Origin: Jeotgalibacillus campisalis
Lineage (GTDB): Bacteria; Bacillota; Bacilli; Bacillales; Jeotgalibacillaceae
Length of the DNA stretch: 64,000 bases
NCBI RefSeq assembly: GCF_000829515.1
Contig: NZ_JXRR01000017.1
Coordinates: 248,001-312,000, forward strand
Direction: 5' to 3'
Part shown: positions 1-7,564 of the stretch, piece by piece
How the letters are laid out: every line of letters starts with the position of its first letter
How positions within the stretch are numbered: the first letter of the stretch is position 1
Notes under the pieces: model-generated
Databases searched by the model: none
The model's input: the letters and a program-made list of their open reading frames with translations, nothing else
Told to the model about the DNA's origin: nothing
Made by a program: the position numbers and the translations under genes

Positions 1-299
1 TTGCGATAAAAGCTTCTTTAAACAGCTGCTCTGTATCGTCATCCTTATCAATGACATCCATTAAGGCTTCTTCAATATCAGCACGAATCGGACGGTCTTT
101 CAGGTGGTTAACAGCACAATCCCAAAAACCAATCAGGCCTTCATGGTCAAAATTAAGTAGCTTCTCATAAATGTTGTTAATGCCAGAAGATTTATTGCCG
201 TCTTTATCCTCGCCGTAATATTTATCCTTCGCCAAGCTGTTAAATTTAAAAGTAACCTTCGATTCGTAATCTTTACCGTTCACATTAAGAATAGGCATG
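1..299 (-). CDS. Phage tail assembly chaperone (partial)
   Basis: The gene starts at 299 and runs off the left edge, so only the first ~99 residues are visible. It begins MPILNVNGKDYESKVTFKFN, typical of the tail assembly chaperones of Gram-positive siphophages (TAC_12-type), which bind the tape measure protein during tail assembly. An AGGAGG-like site sits just upstream of the ATG. It follows the major tail protein gene, the usual place for this gene, and the tape measure gene would be expected next, outside the window. A programmed frameshift near the 3' end is common in the family but cannot be checked here. Confidence 0.75.
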
Positions 300-367
300 T
301 ATGATTCCTCCGTTTTCATTTAATAAATTCATAATAAAAAGGACGAGATATGCTCTCGCCCTTCTAG

Positions 368-892
368 TTATCCTGCTGGTGCTTCTGAAGTTTGATTCGG
401 AAATGATCCTGTTGTTTCTCCTGGTGCCTCAAAACCATATTGAGCGAACTGGATAAGATCTGCAGGAAGTTCCGGCAGCTCTCCTTTTTGAGATTGCAAC
501 ATAACTGGCAGAGAGGTCGAAACTTCAACAAATCCATCAGTAGGCTCAGATGATTCAATGTTTTCGATAATGGTATAAGCGAAACGAGCGTCATGCTTGT
601 CATTCGCATTCAGCTTCGTGTTAACCCTCCACACCTTCAATGTTTCTTCGTTGTCATAAGCATCCTCAAGAGCTGTTTGACCGTTATCTCCAACCTCCGA
701 GTAAAAGGTAAGTTCAAACGTCTCTGACTTGGGACCATAACCTAATACACGTCCGAATTTTGTCTGTTCATCAACCATAGACTGTTCACGGTTATGATTA
801 CCTTCTGTTTGGTGACCAATCGCAAGTGGAGGCGCGCCGATTGCTGCTGTTACACGTTGCACTAAATAAATAATGTCTTTTCCTTGTTCCAT
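368..892 (-). CDS. Major tail tube protein, TP901-1/phi13 type
   Basis: This 174-residue protein resembles the tail tube subunits of TP901-1-like siphophages: an N-terminal MEQGKDIIYLVQ, a central beta-rich part and an acidic Gly/Pro-rich tail. Tail tube subunits stack as hexamers around the tape measure. I place the start at the ATG at 892, not at the in-frame GTG at 901, because the AAGGAG site overlaps the GTG but lies 8 bases before the ATG. It sits between the tail terminator-like gene (907-1308) and the tail chaperone, as in related phages. Family assignment is from overall appearance and context. Confidence 0.75.
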   Translation of the reverse strand: MEQGKDIIYLVQRVTAAIGAPPLAIGHQTEGNHNREQSMVDEQTKFGRVLGYGPKSETFELTFYSEVGDNGQTALEDAYDNEETLKVWRVNTKLNANDKHDARFAYTIIENIESSEPTDGFVEVSTSLPVMLQSQKGELPELPADLIQFAQYGFEAPGETTGSFPNQTSEAPAG

Positions 893-906
893 TCTCTTCA
901 CTCCTT

Positions 907-1308
907 TTATTTAATCCAGAATTTCAACCGTATGACCCCGTGATAGGTTTTGCCATCAATGTCATCAAACACCTGTGTCCTCGGTTCATCCATTTTGACA
1001 ATAGAAAAACCACCGTCTAATACCAGTGGTTGAGCATACAGTAATTTAATTGCGGCATTGATAATGTCGTAGCTTTGTTTTTTACCCATCGCTTCAGACC
1101 AGGTATGGATCACAAGTGAAACTTCTTCTCCATAAGATGTCTTGTTTGAGAATGGTTCTGAAATCGGCTCTCCTACCCGGATATACGGTTTAGGTTGATC
1201 GGCTGGCACATGGTCGAACACTCCTGTGACTAATGAGGATAACGCTCCACCGTTCAGCCTTTTAAATACTGATACCTGCAAGGGCCATAAGGCAGTTTGT
1301 ATAGCCAT
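907..1308 (-). CDS. Tail completion/terminator protein, DUF3168 family
   Basis: A 133-residue protein with the DUF3168 pattern: N-terminal helix (ALWPLQVSVFKRL), a 'PYIRVGEP' strand and a C-terminal strand ending 'GVIRLKFWIK'. Members of the family (SPP1 gp17, lambda gpU-like) cap the tail tube or form the joint to the head. It lies directly after the HK97 gp10-like gene and before the tail tube gene, the conserved order. ATG at 1308 is preferred because GGGGTG lies five bases upstream; an in-frame GTG sits immediately before it. Confidence 0.7.
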   Translation of the reverse strand: MAIQTALWPLQVSVFKRLNGGALSSLVTGVFDHVPADQPKPYIRVGEPISEPFSNKTSYGEEVSLVIHTWSEAMGKKQSYDIINAAIKLLYAQPLVLDGGFSIVKMDEPRTQVFDDIDGKTYHGVIRLKFWIK

Positions 1309-1312
1309 CACA

Positions 1313-1747
1313 TCACCCCAATTTCTTTATCTCACGTGAGAAGTATCTGCGCCCTTTATCTACAGATGGAAACCAAAATGGTTGCGCGTGCATCCCTCGC
1401 GTGAATACCCATCGATTTAATTTATCGGACCAGTAGACCCACGGTGTTTTTCTTCCGTCTCCACCCTCAGCATAAATGCCAGTGCCAAACTCCACATACA
1501 CTGCGTAGTGAGCTCCTACCTCGACTGTACAGGACAACCCATCCATACTGCTGTAAAAGGTAATGGACTGCCTTAAATGACCGCCATCTATTTCACCAAC
1601 CGGCGACATAGCCACCGCATTGTTATAGATGATCATTCCTGTTTCTTGGACAATCTCTCTTACACGCTTTAGAATCTCGTCACCGAATTCTTTTAAAGCG
1701 CGCTGCATCAATTTATTACCTACTTGAACCTGTCCGTTTCTAGCCAC
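1313..1747 (-). CDS. HK97 gp10-like head-tail joining protein
   Basis: A 144-residue protein of the HK97-gp10_like family. Visible marks are an N-terminal helix leading to 'VQETGMIIYNNAVAMSPV', the 'GHLRQSI' segment, 'YAVYVEFGTG' and a C-terminal 'QPFWFPSVDKGR'. These proteins act at the neck between head and tail and are encoded between the head-closure and tail-terminator genes, as here. Its start overlaps the end of the upstream gene by eight bases, so the two are probably translationally coupled. Confidence 0.75.
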   Translation of the reverse strand: MARNGQVQVGNKLMQRALKEFGDEILKRVREIVQETGMIIYNNAVAMSPVGEIDGGHLRQSITFYSSMDGLSCTVEVGAHYAVYVEFGTGIYAEGGDGRKTPWVYWSDKLNRWVFTRGMHAQPFWFPSVDKGRRYFSREIKKLG

Positions 1748-2084
1748 CTGGACTCACCAACTTAAGAGGCACCTTCATGATTTCGTTCTGGCCACCTTGA
1801 TCCATTGGCTTGCTCACAACCTCATACGTATCGCCCTCACATACGACACGCATGCCAGGCGTAATGTCGGTTCGGTAAGGGTAGTAAAGATTGCGGTCAA
1901 AAGGATGCTGCAGTTGTTGAGCTTGATAGATTTCATTTGATGATGGTGTGTCGAGAAAACCTTCGTCTACGTCACGAGTGACCCAACCGCCGGACCCGGG
2001 AATAAAGCCACCGCCGCCATCAGGATTAGGCTTTGAATACACTTTATAGATGACCTCATGCGGAAATTCGTGCAAGTCGATCAC
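1740..2084 (-). CDS. Phage head closure / head-tail joining protein
   Basis: A 114-residue protein resembling SPP1 gp16-type head-closure proteins (Phage_H_T_join family). The C-terminal half, with 'DITPGMRVVCEGDTYEVVS', looks like the small beta-barrel of that family. It would close the portal channel after packaging. The start is uncertain: GTG at 2084 overlaps the preceding stop but lies too close to AAGGGG, whereas an in-frame TTG at 2075 has ideal spacing. It is overlapped by its neighbours on both sides, in keeping with a packed morphogenesis operon. Confidence 0.6.
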   Translation of the reverse strand: MIDLHEFPHEVIYKVYSKPNPDGGGGFIPGSGGWVTRDVDEGFLDTPSSNEIYQAQQLQHPFDRNLYYPYRTDITPGMRVVCEGDTYEVVSKPMDQGGQNEIMKVPLKLVSPGG

Positions 2085-2368
2085 CCCTTAATAAGTTCGA
2101 TCAGATCCTCTTTGGTTGCATCCTCTTGATACTCAATCCCTTTATCATCAAGATAAGCGCTTAATTTCTCATTCTTGACTCGCTTCAGGGCGGCGGCTGT
2201 TTGGCTAGCATAGTCAGAGTTTTCTTCTGCCTTTGTTTCAGCCTCTTTCACTTCCTCTGCGCTCGGCTTAGCGCTCACAGACTTGTAGCCTTGAGCTTTA
2301 TAAATCTCTTTATAGGCTCTTTCTGTGGCTCTTAGGCGTTGCCCTTTTGGACCGATAATATTGATCAT
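2081..2368 (-). CDS. Phage protein with C-terminal SAP/HeH-like domain
   Basis: A 95-residue protein. The C-terminal ~35 residues (KLSAYLDDKGIEYQEDATKE, then DLIELIKG) resemble a helix-extension-helix motif of the SAP/LEM/Rho-N type, often found in small phage structural-operon proteins. The middle is charged and Ala-rich, probably helical. The function is unknown; a role as connector accessory or nucleic-acid-binding protein is only inference. It overlaps both neighbours by four bases. Confidence 0.55.
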   Translation of the reverse strand: MINIIGPKGQRLRATERAYKEIYKAQGYKSVSAKPSAEEVKEAETKAEENSDYASQTAAALKRVKNEKLSAYLDDKGIEYQEDATKEDLIELIKG

Positions 2369-2679
2369 TTGAATCGCACCTTTCTATAGGTCTGAATCTC
2401 TTTGTAATAACTAGCAGGAAAGTTCGTATCAAATGTATACGAAACCGATCCCATCGACTGAGATTTCAGACCAGCTTTATTTAGATTGAACTGGCAGCCT
2501 TTTGCTACGAATATTTTAATGCCTGCTGGCAATGCCTCTTCGCCGTTATGATCCTTGAAATCATTGTGGCAGTATTCTTTTGCCCGTTCGACAATCAAAG
2601 GGATCATTTCGGTCAAATAGGCATCATGCTTCGTGGTATTGGAAAAGCCGATCATGGACTTTACTTTTTCCACATCCAT
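2365..2679 (-). CDS. Head-tail connector, gp6-like
   Basis: A 104-residue protein of the phage gp6/gp15-like connector family. It is all-helical in appearance with the typical N-terminal 'VEKVKSMIGF' and 'ERAKEYCHNDF' segments. In SPP1-type phages this connector (gp15) forms a ring below the portal. It sits between the two genes that carry SAP/HeH-like tails and upstream of the head-closure gene, the expected order. Confidence 0.7.
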   Translation of the reverse strand: MDVEKVKSMIGFSNTTKHDAYLTEMIPLIVERAKEYCHNDFKDHNGEEALPAGIKIFVAKGCQFNLNKAGLKSQSMGSVSYTFDTNFPASYYKEIQTYRKVRFK

Positions 2680-2682
2680 TTA

Positions 2683-3066
2683 TCAACCCTCCAATGCTTG
2701 AATGAGTTCCTTTTGCTTCATAGATGAGTAGCCTTTAATTTCTTTCTCCTTGGCTACTTCTTTCAGTTCCGGCACCGTCATGTCTTTATAAGCTTTTGGC
2801 TCGTCAAGAGAATCATTCTCTGTAACCTCTTCTTCAGGCGTAGAATTAAGCTCATATTCAAGAGCGAGCTGTCTTTTCTCTACCTCTTCACGTTCAGCGG
2901 CCATTCTTTCCTGTTCAATACGCTCTGCCTCATTTAAATCAGCATTAACATCACCAGTTTTGGTTTTGCCTTTAATGATTTCAACATGCTGCGTATTGGT
3001 TTTCATTTCAGTGTTCTTTGTTTTCGCCTGCTCCCGGCGCATACGTTGGAACGATGTAGCTCCCAT
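2683..3066 (-). CDS. Phage protein with Rho-N/HeH-like C-terminus
   Basis: A 127-residue highly charged protein. The first ~85 residues are rich in Glu, Arg and Lys and probably form a long helix. The last ~35 (MTVPELKEVAKEKEIKGYSS and on) match the Rho-N/HeH helix pattern. An upstream ATG at 3129 overlaps the capsid gene, but the ATG at 3066 follows AGGTGA at proper spacing and lies after a hairpin, so I take 3066. The function is unknown. It shares the C-terminal domain type with the gene at 2081-2368. Confidence 0.55.
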   Translation of the reverse strand: MGATSFQRMRREQAKTKNTEMKTNTQHVEIIKGKTKTGDVNADLNEAERIEQERMAAEREEVEKRQLALEYELNSTPEEEVTENDSLDEPKAYKDMTVPELKEVAKEKEIKGYSSMKQKELIQALEG

Positions 3067-3090
3067 GTTTTCACCTGCTTTCAAAATAGT

Positions 3091-3117
3091 AGAAGGGGGC
3101 TCAAGCGTGCCCCTTCT
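3091..3117 (-). terminator. Stem-loop after capsid gene (partial terminator)
   Basis: On the minus strand AGAAGGGGC pairs with GCCCCCTTCT around an 8-base loop, followed by ACTATTTT. It lies directly downstream of the capsid gene. The T-tract is weak, so it may act as an attenuator or RNA-stabilising hairpin that keeps capsid expression above the connector genes. Confidence 0.45.
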
Positions 3118-3121
3118 CTTT

Positions 3122-4081
3122 TTATCCATTGGTAATCATTTTCACAATACGGATTTGCTTCTGGTGATACACTCGATCCCAGTTAGCAGCTGCCGCAAGA
3201 TCAGCATTGCTCGGTGACTTTCCAGATACCTGAGATGATGTGAACGCTACTCCACGTGGGTGAAGGATGAAATGCTTACGATTAATTAGAATGTCATCAC
3301 CAGCAAGCTTGTCACGATCTGTTTCTGTTTGAATATCAGCAGGCGTTCCATCTGCATAACCAAGAGCGCCAGGTCCAAACAGGTAAGAGGTATAAGCTCC
3401 ACCAGAAACCGGCACGCCATCATCCACAATTACACGCTTGCCGTCGAACGTAGCAAATTCAGTGTTCGTAGCTGGATCAACCTTATACTCAAGCAAACGC
3501 ATGATTTTAAGGTTAGAATACACACGAGAGTGAACCACCATCGCTGTCAATCCACCTTGCGCGTCACCAAGTAGCTGTGAACCTTCAATAATGGAATTGC
3601 CATCAGCTTTCGCTTCAGCGTTTGTTCCACCTTCTGTAAAGTCGATTTGATTGCCAGACATAGAGCTAGAAGCAAATACTCCGTTCAGCGTTGCGATTGT
3701 AGCCGCCTGCATTCGGCGCACCCAATAATTCGCTGTACGGTCACCGATTGCCGCCATTGGATCAGATCCTGCAAGATCACCAGCAAGATCATTCGCTGCC
3801 CATGCTTTACCACGGAATAGCTTTACAGCTACGTCTTGATCAGCATCGATTTTGTCTGGAGTAAGTGCCACTGTATCAGACAGCACTTCATCTTCTCCAT
3901 CAAGATCATTCCAGAAAGGCATGTTTACAGTACGGCCGCCACCACTTGCAAGAATTTGAAGCTCCGGATTCGTTGAAATAATGCCAGATTGATAAAGAGC
4001 TGAAAGCTCCGTTGTACGATTGACCACATAAGGGTTAAATACCTCTGGTACGATTACATCTGAAATTAACGTTTTTGCCAT
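3122..4081 (-). CDS. Major capsid protein, SPP1 gp13-like
   Basis: A 319-residue HK97-fold coat protein. It closely resembles SPP1 gp13 as I remember it: 'SDVIVPEVFNPYV' at the N-terminus, 'NMPFWNDLDG', 'GSDPMAAIGDR', 'KRVIVDDGVPV', 'SYLFGPGALGYADG' and 'ILINRKHFILHPRGVAF' near the C-terminus. There is no N-terminal delta extension because a separate scaffold gene lies upstream. This, with the neighbouring scaffold, gp7-like and portal genes, makes the morphogenesis module SPP1-like. The ATG is preceded by a GGAGG site. Confidence 0.9.
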   Translation of the reverse strand: MAKTLISDVIVPEVFNPYVVNRTTELSALYQSGIISTNPELQILASGGGRTVNMPFWNDLDGEDEVLSDTVALTPDKIDADQDVAVKLFRGKAWAANDLAGDLAGSDPMAAIGDRTANYWVRRMQAATIATLNGVFASSSMSGNQIDFTEGGTNAEAKADGNSIIEGSQLLGDAQGGLTAMVVHSRVYSNLKIMRLLEYKVDPATNTEFATFDGKRVIVDDGVPVSGGAYTSYLFGPGALGYADGTPADIQTETDRDKLAGDDILINRKHFILHPRGVAFTSSQVSGKSPSNADLAAAANWDRVYHQKQIRIVKMITNG

Positions 4082-4094
4082 TGATTATTACCTC

Positions 4095-4730
4095 CTAAGC
4101 TTGCGCTTGTAATTTTTTAGCGAGATCAGGGTCATCCCTAAGTAATCTCCCTTGCTCAGTTAGGTTGAGCGATTCCTTTTTAAATGGGTTTGGCTTGTTA
4201 TATGAGCCAGGTGGTTGTTGCCCTGCACCTCTTGGTGAGCGCCCTGATAAGCCTGCAGGTTCTTCTGTTTCTGCAAATAAATAAGCGTCACTCTCTTTGA
4301 GCGCGCTTAGTTGATCGTCAAGACCTATTAACTTGTCGCCATCCAGTTTGATCTTCTCGATGTCAAGGTTAGCCTTAACAGATTTTATGTTCCTTGCTTT
4401 AGCTGAATTAAGAGCGTCTTTCAAAGCATCGTCAAAATCTCTTTGAGCCATCTTTTCTTGATAATCAGCATCTTTATCCGCGTTTTCTTTCTTTAAACGA
4501 TTGATTTCGTCAGTTAGATCATCATGACCCTTCGCTTTCTTGCCTAAACTCTCAAGCTGATCATCACGATCTTTGATATCGTTTTGCAGATCCTTGATCT
4601 CGTTCAGCTTGCCATCAAACTTTTCTTTAGGAATCCAGCTGCCGTCATTTATAATCCCAAGCTTATTATCACCTGCTTTCTCGATCACTTGGTTATAAAG
4701 CTCTTCGCCTAACAATTCTTTTAAGTCCAT
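4095..4730 (-). CDS. Capsid scaffold protein, GP20/gp11-like
   Basis: A 211-residue protein of the phage minor structural GP20 family. It starts 'MDLKELLGEELYNQVIEKAG', has a long coiled coil (~40-110) and a short C-terminal basic/hydrophobic part that usually binds the coat protein. It would guide procapsid assembly and then leave. Placement immediately upstream of the capsid gene supports the role. Confidence 0.8.
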   Translation of the reverse strand: MDLKELLGEELYNQVIEKAGDNKLGIINDGSWIPKEKFDGKLNEIKDLQNDIKDRDDQLESLGKKAKGHDDLTDEINRLKKENADKDADYQEKMAQRDFDDALKDALNSAKARNIKSVKANLDIEKIKLDGDKLIGLDDQLSALKESDAYLFAETEEPAGLSGRSPRGAGQQPPGSYNKPNPFKKESLNLTEQGRLLRDDPDLAKKLQAQA

Positions 4731-4858
4731 TTGTAACGCTCCTTTTAATGTTTTGTTTACGTGTCCACCTCACGCATAAGGAATCCGTTTATTTAGAGTC
4801 GAACCTTTAAACGACCGGGTTTGCTATTTAAGTCATAGCTGACAGATAGTGGATCACC

Positions 4859-5107
4859 TTACCCTTTCTCGGATTTGGCTTTTGAATCAATGTGAGCTTG
4901 AAACTCAACAAGAGTGTCAGCATCAATTTCTACATGATCTGCAAAGAAACTAATATGACAATGATTAAATTCATCTGTCGCTAAAGACAAATGCAATCCA
5001 TTAATGCCTGAAATTTCATGACCGTCAATCAAGACATCATAATTCGATAAACAGATACCTTTGTTGTTCGAGTCGCTTTCTCTCTTTTTGATTTTCAGTT
5101 TTGCCAA
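4859..5107 (-). CDS. Small phage protein, unknown function
   Basis: An 82-residue protein lying between the gp7-like gene and the scaffold gene. It contains 'GHEISGINGLHLSLATDEFN', a pattern I associate with small conserved proteins of unknown role in Bacillus phages. It has no membrane segment. A good GGAGG site precedes the ATG. The 128 bases between it and the scaffold gene hold no ORF or clear terminator. Confidence 0.55.
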   Translation of the reverse strand: MAKLKIKKRESDSNNKGICLSNYDVLIDGHEISGINGLHLSLATDEFNHCHISFFADHVEIDADTLVEFQAHIDSKAKSEKG

Positions 5108-5121
5108 TGTGATCCACCTCC

Positions 5122-6150
5122 TTAAGATGCCTTTTTAAGCCTTGAATTCCACTGCTCGAATGTTTCATACTCCCTAACCACAGACGGTGGTGAAATCTCC
5201 TTCTGAGCCTTTTTAAGCGCCTGTTTGTATGTCAGTGATTCATCAGCCATGAGCTTATCAATCCGATCAGCAAGCTTGCGCTGATAAGTAGGATCCATAT
5301 AGTCACGACCCCGGCGATATTCTGGCAGCATTCCATTCACGATTCGAAGTTTCACACACCGACAATTGATTGAAAGCTTTGCTGAGTCAGGACCGACCCA
5401 TAAGAGAGGCGCTTTCGTTCGATTGTCTCCATATGTGAAATACCCTTCATTGTTTGTATCAGTGCCATCGAGTCTGCGGTGTGATGATCTGACTTTCAGA
5501 TCCAGCGCGCTCATCCATCTGCCTGTGATCTTGGCAAACTCTTTCGCTTTCTCTTCTGCCTTTTCACCTGACAAGCTTCTGACTCTGCCGCCCTCAGTCC
5601 TCACAACAGCCTTCGCTTTCTTCCTGCTGAAATCGACTGCTCGCTCTAATCGCTTTGCCATCTGAGCATATCCTTCGCCTGCTATGATGCCCTGGCTGAT
5701 CTCGATATTAATTCTCCGGACAATTTCATTCCGGTGAGGCTCAAGTATTTTGTTCAATGTCATTTCAGCGACTGGATTCAGCAGAACTTCTCTGATGAAA
5801 GCGACAGAAGGGATCGTAAACCCCATTTCGGTTGCTGCTGTTTTTTCTAACAGGTAAGCCGTCCTTAAATACCCTTCAACATACTGCGATTCCAGCGATG
5901 CTTGAAGCTTCTGAATGATCATTAAATAATCTTCAGTGAACAATTGAGCGATGACCTTCATTTCCTTCTGCAGCCGGTTGTATTTATTAACGTCTGTCCA
6001 GCTTAATTCACCGTTCGTTTCATACTTGATGTACATTTGATTGACCTGACGCTGAATAACCTTTAAACGCCTTGTAAATACCTCGTCAACGTCCGTTTCC
6101 GTCTGTTGGAGCAATTTGTCGATATATTCTTCAATCTCCAGTTGGTTCAT
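5122..6150 (-). CDS. Minor head protein, SPP1 gp7 family
   Basis: A 342-residue phage head morphogenesis protein. The C-terminal half carries the family core: 'RTEGGRVRSLSGEKA', 'KITGRWMSALDLKVRSSHR', 'LDGT' and the Cys-containing 'LSINCRCVKLRIV'. In SPP1 gp7 binds the portal and affects DNA ejection. The start at 6150 fits AGGTGG eight bases upstream; the open frame extends to a GTG at 6162 that overlaps that site. The gene starts inside the 3' end of the portal gene. Confidence 0.8.
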   Translation of the reverse strand: MNQLEIEEYIDKLLQQTETDVDEVFTRRLKVIQRQVNQMYIKYETNGELSWTDVNKYNRLQKEMKVIAQLFTEDYLMIIQKLQASLESQYVEGYLRTAYLLEKTAATEMGFTIPSVAFIREVLLNPVAEMTLNKILEPHRNEIVRRINIEISQGIIAGEGYAQMAKRLERAVDFSRKKAKAVVRTEGGRVRSLSGEKAEEKAKEFAKITGRWMSALDLKVRSSHRRLDGTDTNNEGYFTYGDNRTKAPLLWVGPDSAKLSINCRCVKLRIVNGMLPEYRRGRDYMDPTYQRKLADRIDKLMADESLTYKQALKKAQKEISPPSVVREYETFEQWNSRLKKAS

Positions 6151-7552
6151 TTGTACCGCCACCTAACGGCTCTTGTCGCGCATCGAATTCAGCTTCTTCA
6201 CGTGCAATGCGTTCCAATTCTATCTGGATGTTACGCACCCACGGATGAGATTCTAAAAGAGTTTCGCGTGATGTGATCCCGACTGAATCTCTTGCCATCT
6301 GAACAAGCTCCACTTCATTCGTCAGTAGCATCTTATTAAAGGTAAATGTCACATCTTTATGATCGTATTCACCCTGTCCGGATAGCTTCAAATACTCTAC
6401 GACAAACCACATGAATTTCCGTAATGCTCGTGTGAATTTGCGTTCTAAGATGCTTGATTTCATATCCAAGAGTGAATATAGGTTCTTCAGTGCAACACCG
6501 CTTGGCGCGTTTCCTATGACGTCTGGTGATGGATTCACACCCTGCCCAAACGCAAAAATAGACTGCTTCAACTCTTCTATCTGAGTTTTCACAGCCTCAA
6601 CCGGCACCTCTGCTTTTAATGTATCGATTCCAGACCCTTCTGCAGCATCAATCGGAATCGCTTTATAGCGTTTTAACTGCTGCAAGAACTCAGCTAAGTT
6701 CGTACCCTCGTACCCTTTTAAGACATAGATCAATGACTGCATATCATCCAGCGTGTTCGTTACATCAGAGAACAGCAGATCAAACGCATCGATTGGATCC
6801 TTGACAAAATGAAGATCACTCACACGTTCCTCATTATTCGCAAACTCAATGAATGGCACCTTGCCCCAATTGCCCGATTCCTTACCGTTAATGTAATGCG
6901 GCGCAGGATTCACTTCCTCCATCGCATCTGGTAGCAATTCCCCTTCGATAATCTCATAGTAAGAGACATCATCAGCCGTCCACCATTCAATCTTGATGAC
7001 CGATTCACTGTATTTATAGAATCGAATGCCACCGATCAGTTCCTTGCGCTTTGTCGGCTCATAGATTGGAATGAACTGTTCAGCTGGTATGATTATGAAT
7101 TGAAAGACTCCATCTTCATCAATGTATGGATGCAACCACTCTCTGCCTTTGTTGCTCGCGTTTTTAATGAGCTCAGGGATAATGTCTTCGAAATCTTCTC
7201 CGATCGTTTCCTCGATCAATTCAAGCAGCTGATCATTATCACTTTTAGTTCCTATTGTCATTGGTTCCCCGGAGAGATATGCAGTCTTTTGATCGACTAG
7301 CAGCTTGTGAAAGCCGGAAGCTAACCGGTGATTCGTTGCATCTGGATCTGCAATCATTGTTCCGTTATCGCCTGGCACCTTTATGGTACGCTTTTTAATC
7401 TGCGATTGATTGAAGTAGTATTCAACGCCCTCTGAATAATCAGTAGGATCGAAATCATCATATACACGCCTCAACATCTGCAGATCAGTAGGCTTGTTCT
7501 CTTTAATAAGTTCAATTAATTCCTCACCATGCGTCATGCTGAATGGATCCAC
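6131..7552 (-). CDS. Portal protein, SPP1 gp6 family
   Basis: A 473-residue portal protein of the SPP1_portal family, close to gp6 in length. Visible signatures include 'HKLLVDQKTAYLSGEP' near the N-terminus, 'IPFIEFANNEE'-like strand (here 'VPFIEFANNEERVSDL'), 'DMQSLIYVLKGYEG' and 'GNAPSGVALKNLYSLLDMKS'. The dodecamer forms the DNA channel at one capsid vertex and docks the terminase. It starts with GTG, seven bases after AGGAGG, directly downstream of terL. Confidence 0.9.
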   Translation of the reverse strand: MDPFSMTHGEELIELIKENKPTDLQMLRRVYDDFDPTDYSEGVEYYFNQSQIKKRTIKVPGDNGTMIADPDATNHRLASGFHKLLVDQKTAYLSGEPMTIGTKSDNDQLLELIEETIGEDFEDIIPELIKNASNKGREWLHPYIDEDGVFQFIIIPAEQFIPIYEPTKRKELIGGIRFYKYSESVIKIEWWTADDVSYYEIIEGELLPDAMEEVNPAPHYINGKESGNWGKVPFIEFANNEERVSDLHFVKDPIDAFDLLFSDVTNTLDDMQSLIYVLKGYEGTNLAEFLQQLKRYKAIPIDAAEGSGIDTLKAEVPVEAVKTQIEELKQSIFAFGQGVNPSPDVIGNAPSGVALKNLYSLLDMKSSILERKFTRALRKFMWFVVEYLKLSGQGEYDHKDVTFTFNKMLLTNEVELVQMARDSVGITSRETLLESHPWVRNIQIELERIAREEAEFDARQEPLGGGTNEPTGD

Positions 7553-7564
7553 TGGCTCACCTCC

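Noticed and set aside
364-609. 81-codon minus-strand frame within the tail tube gene
   Set aside because: It is a shadow in another frame of a gene with clear family features and has no ribosome site.
4731-4858. Gap between scaffold gene and the 82-residue gene as a site for a small gene or terminator
   Set aside because: No ORF with a ribosome site and no stable hairpin with T-run could be found.
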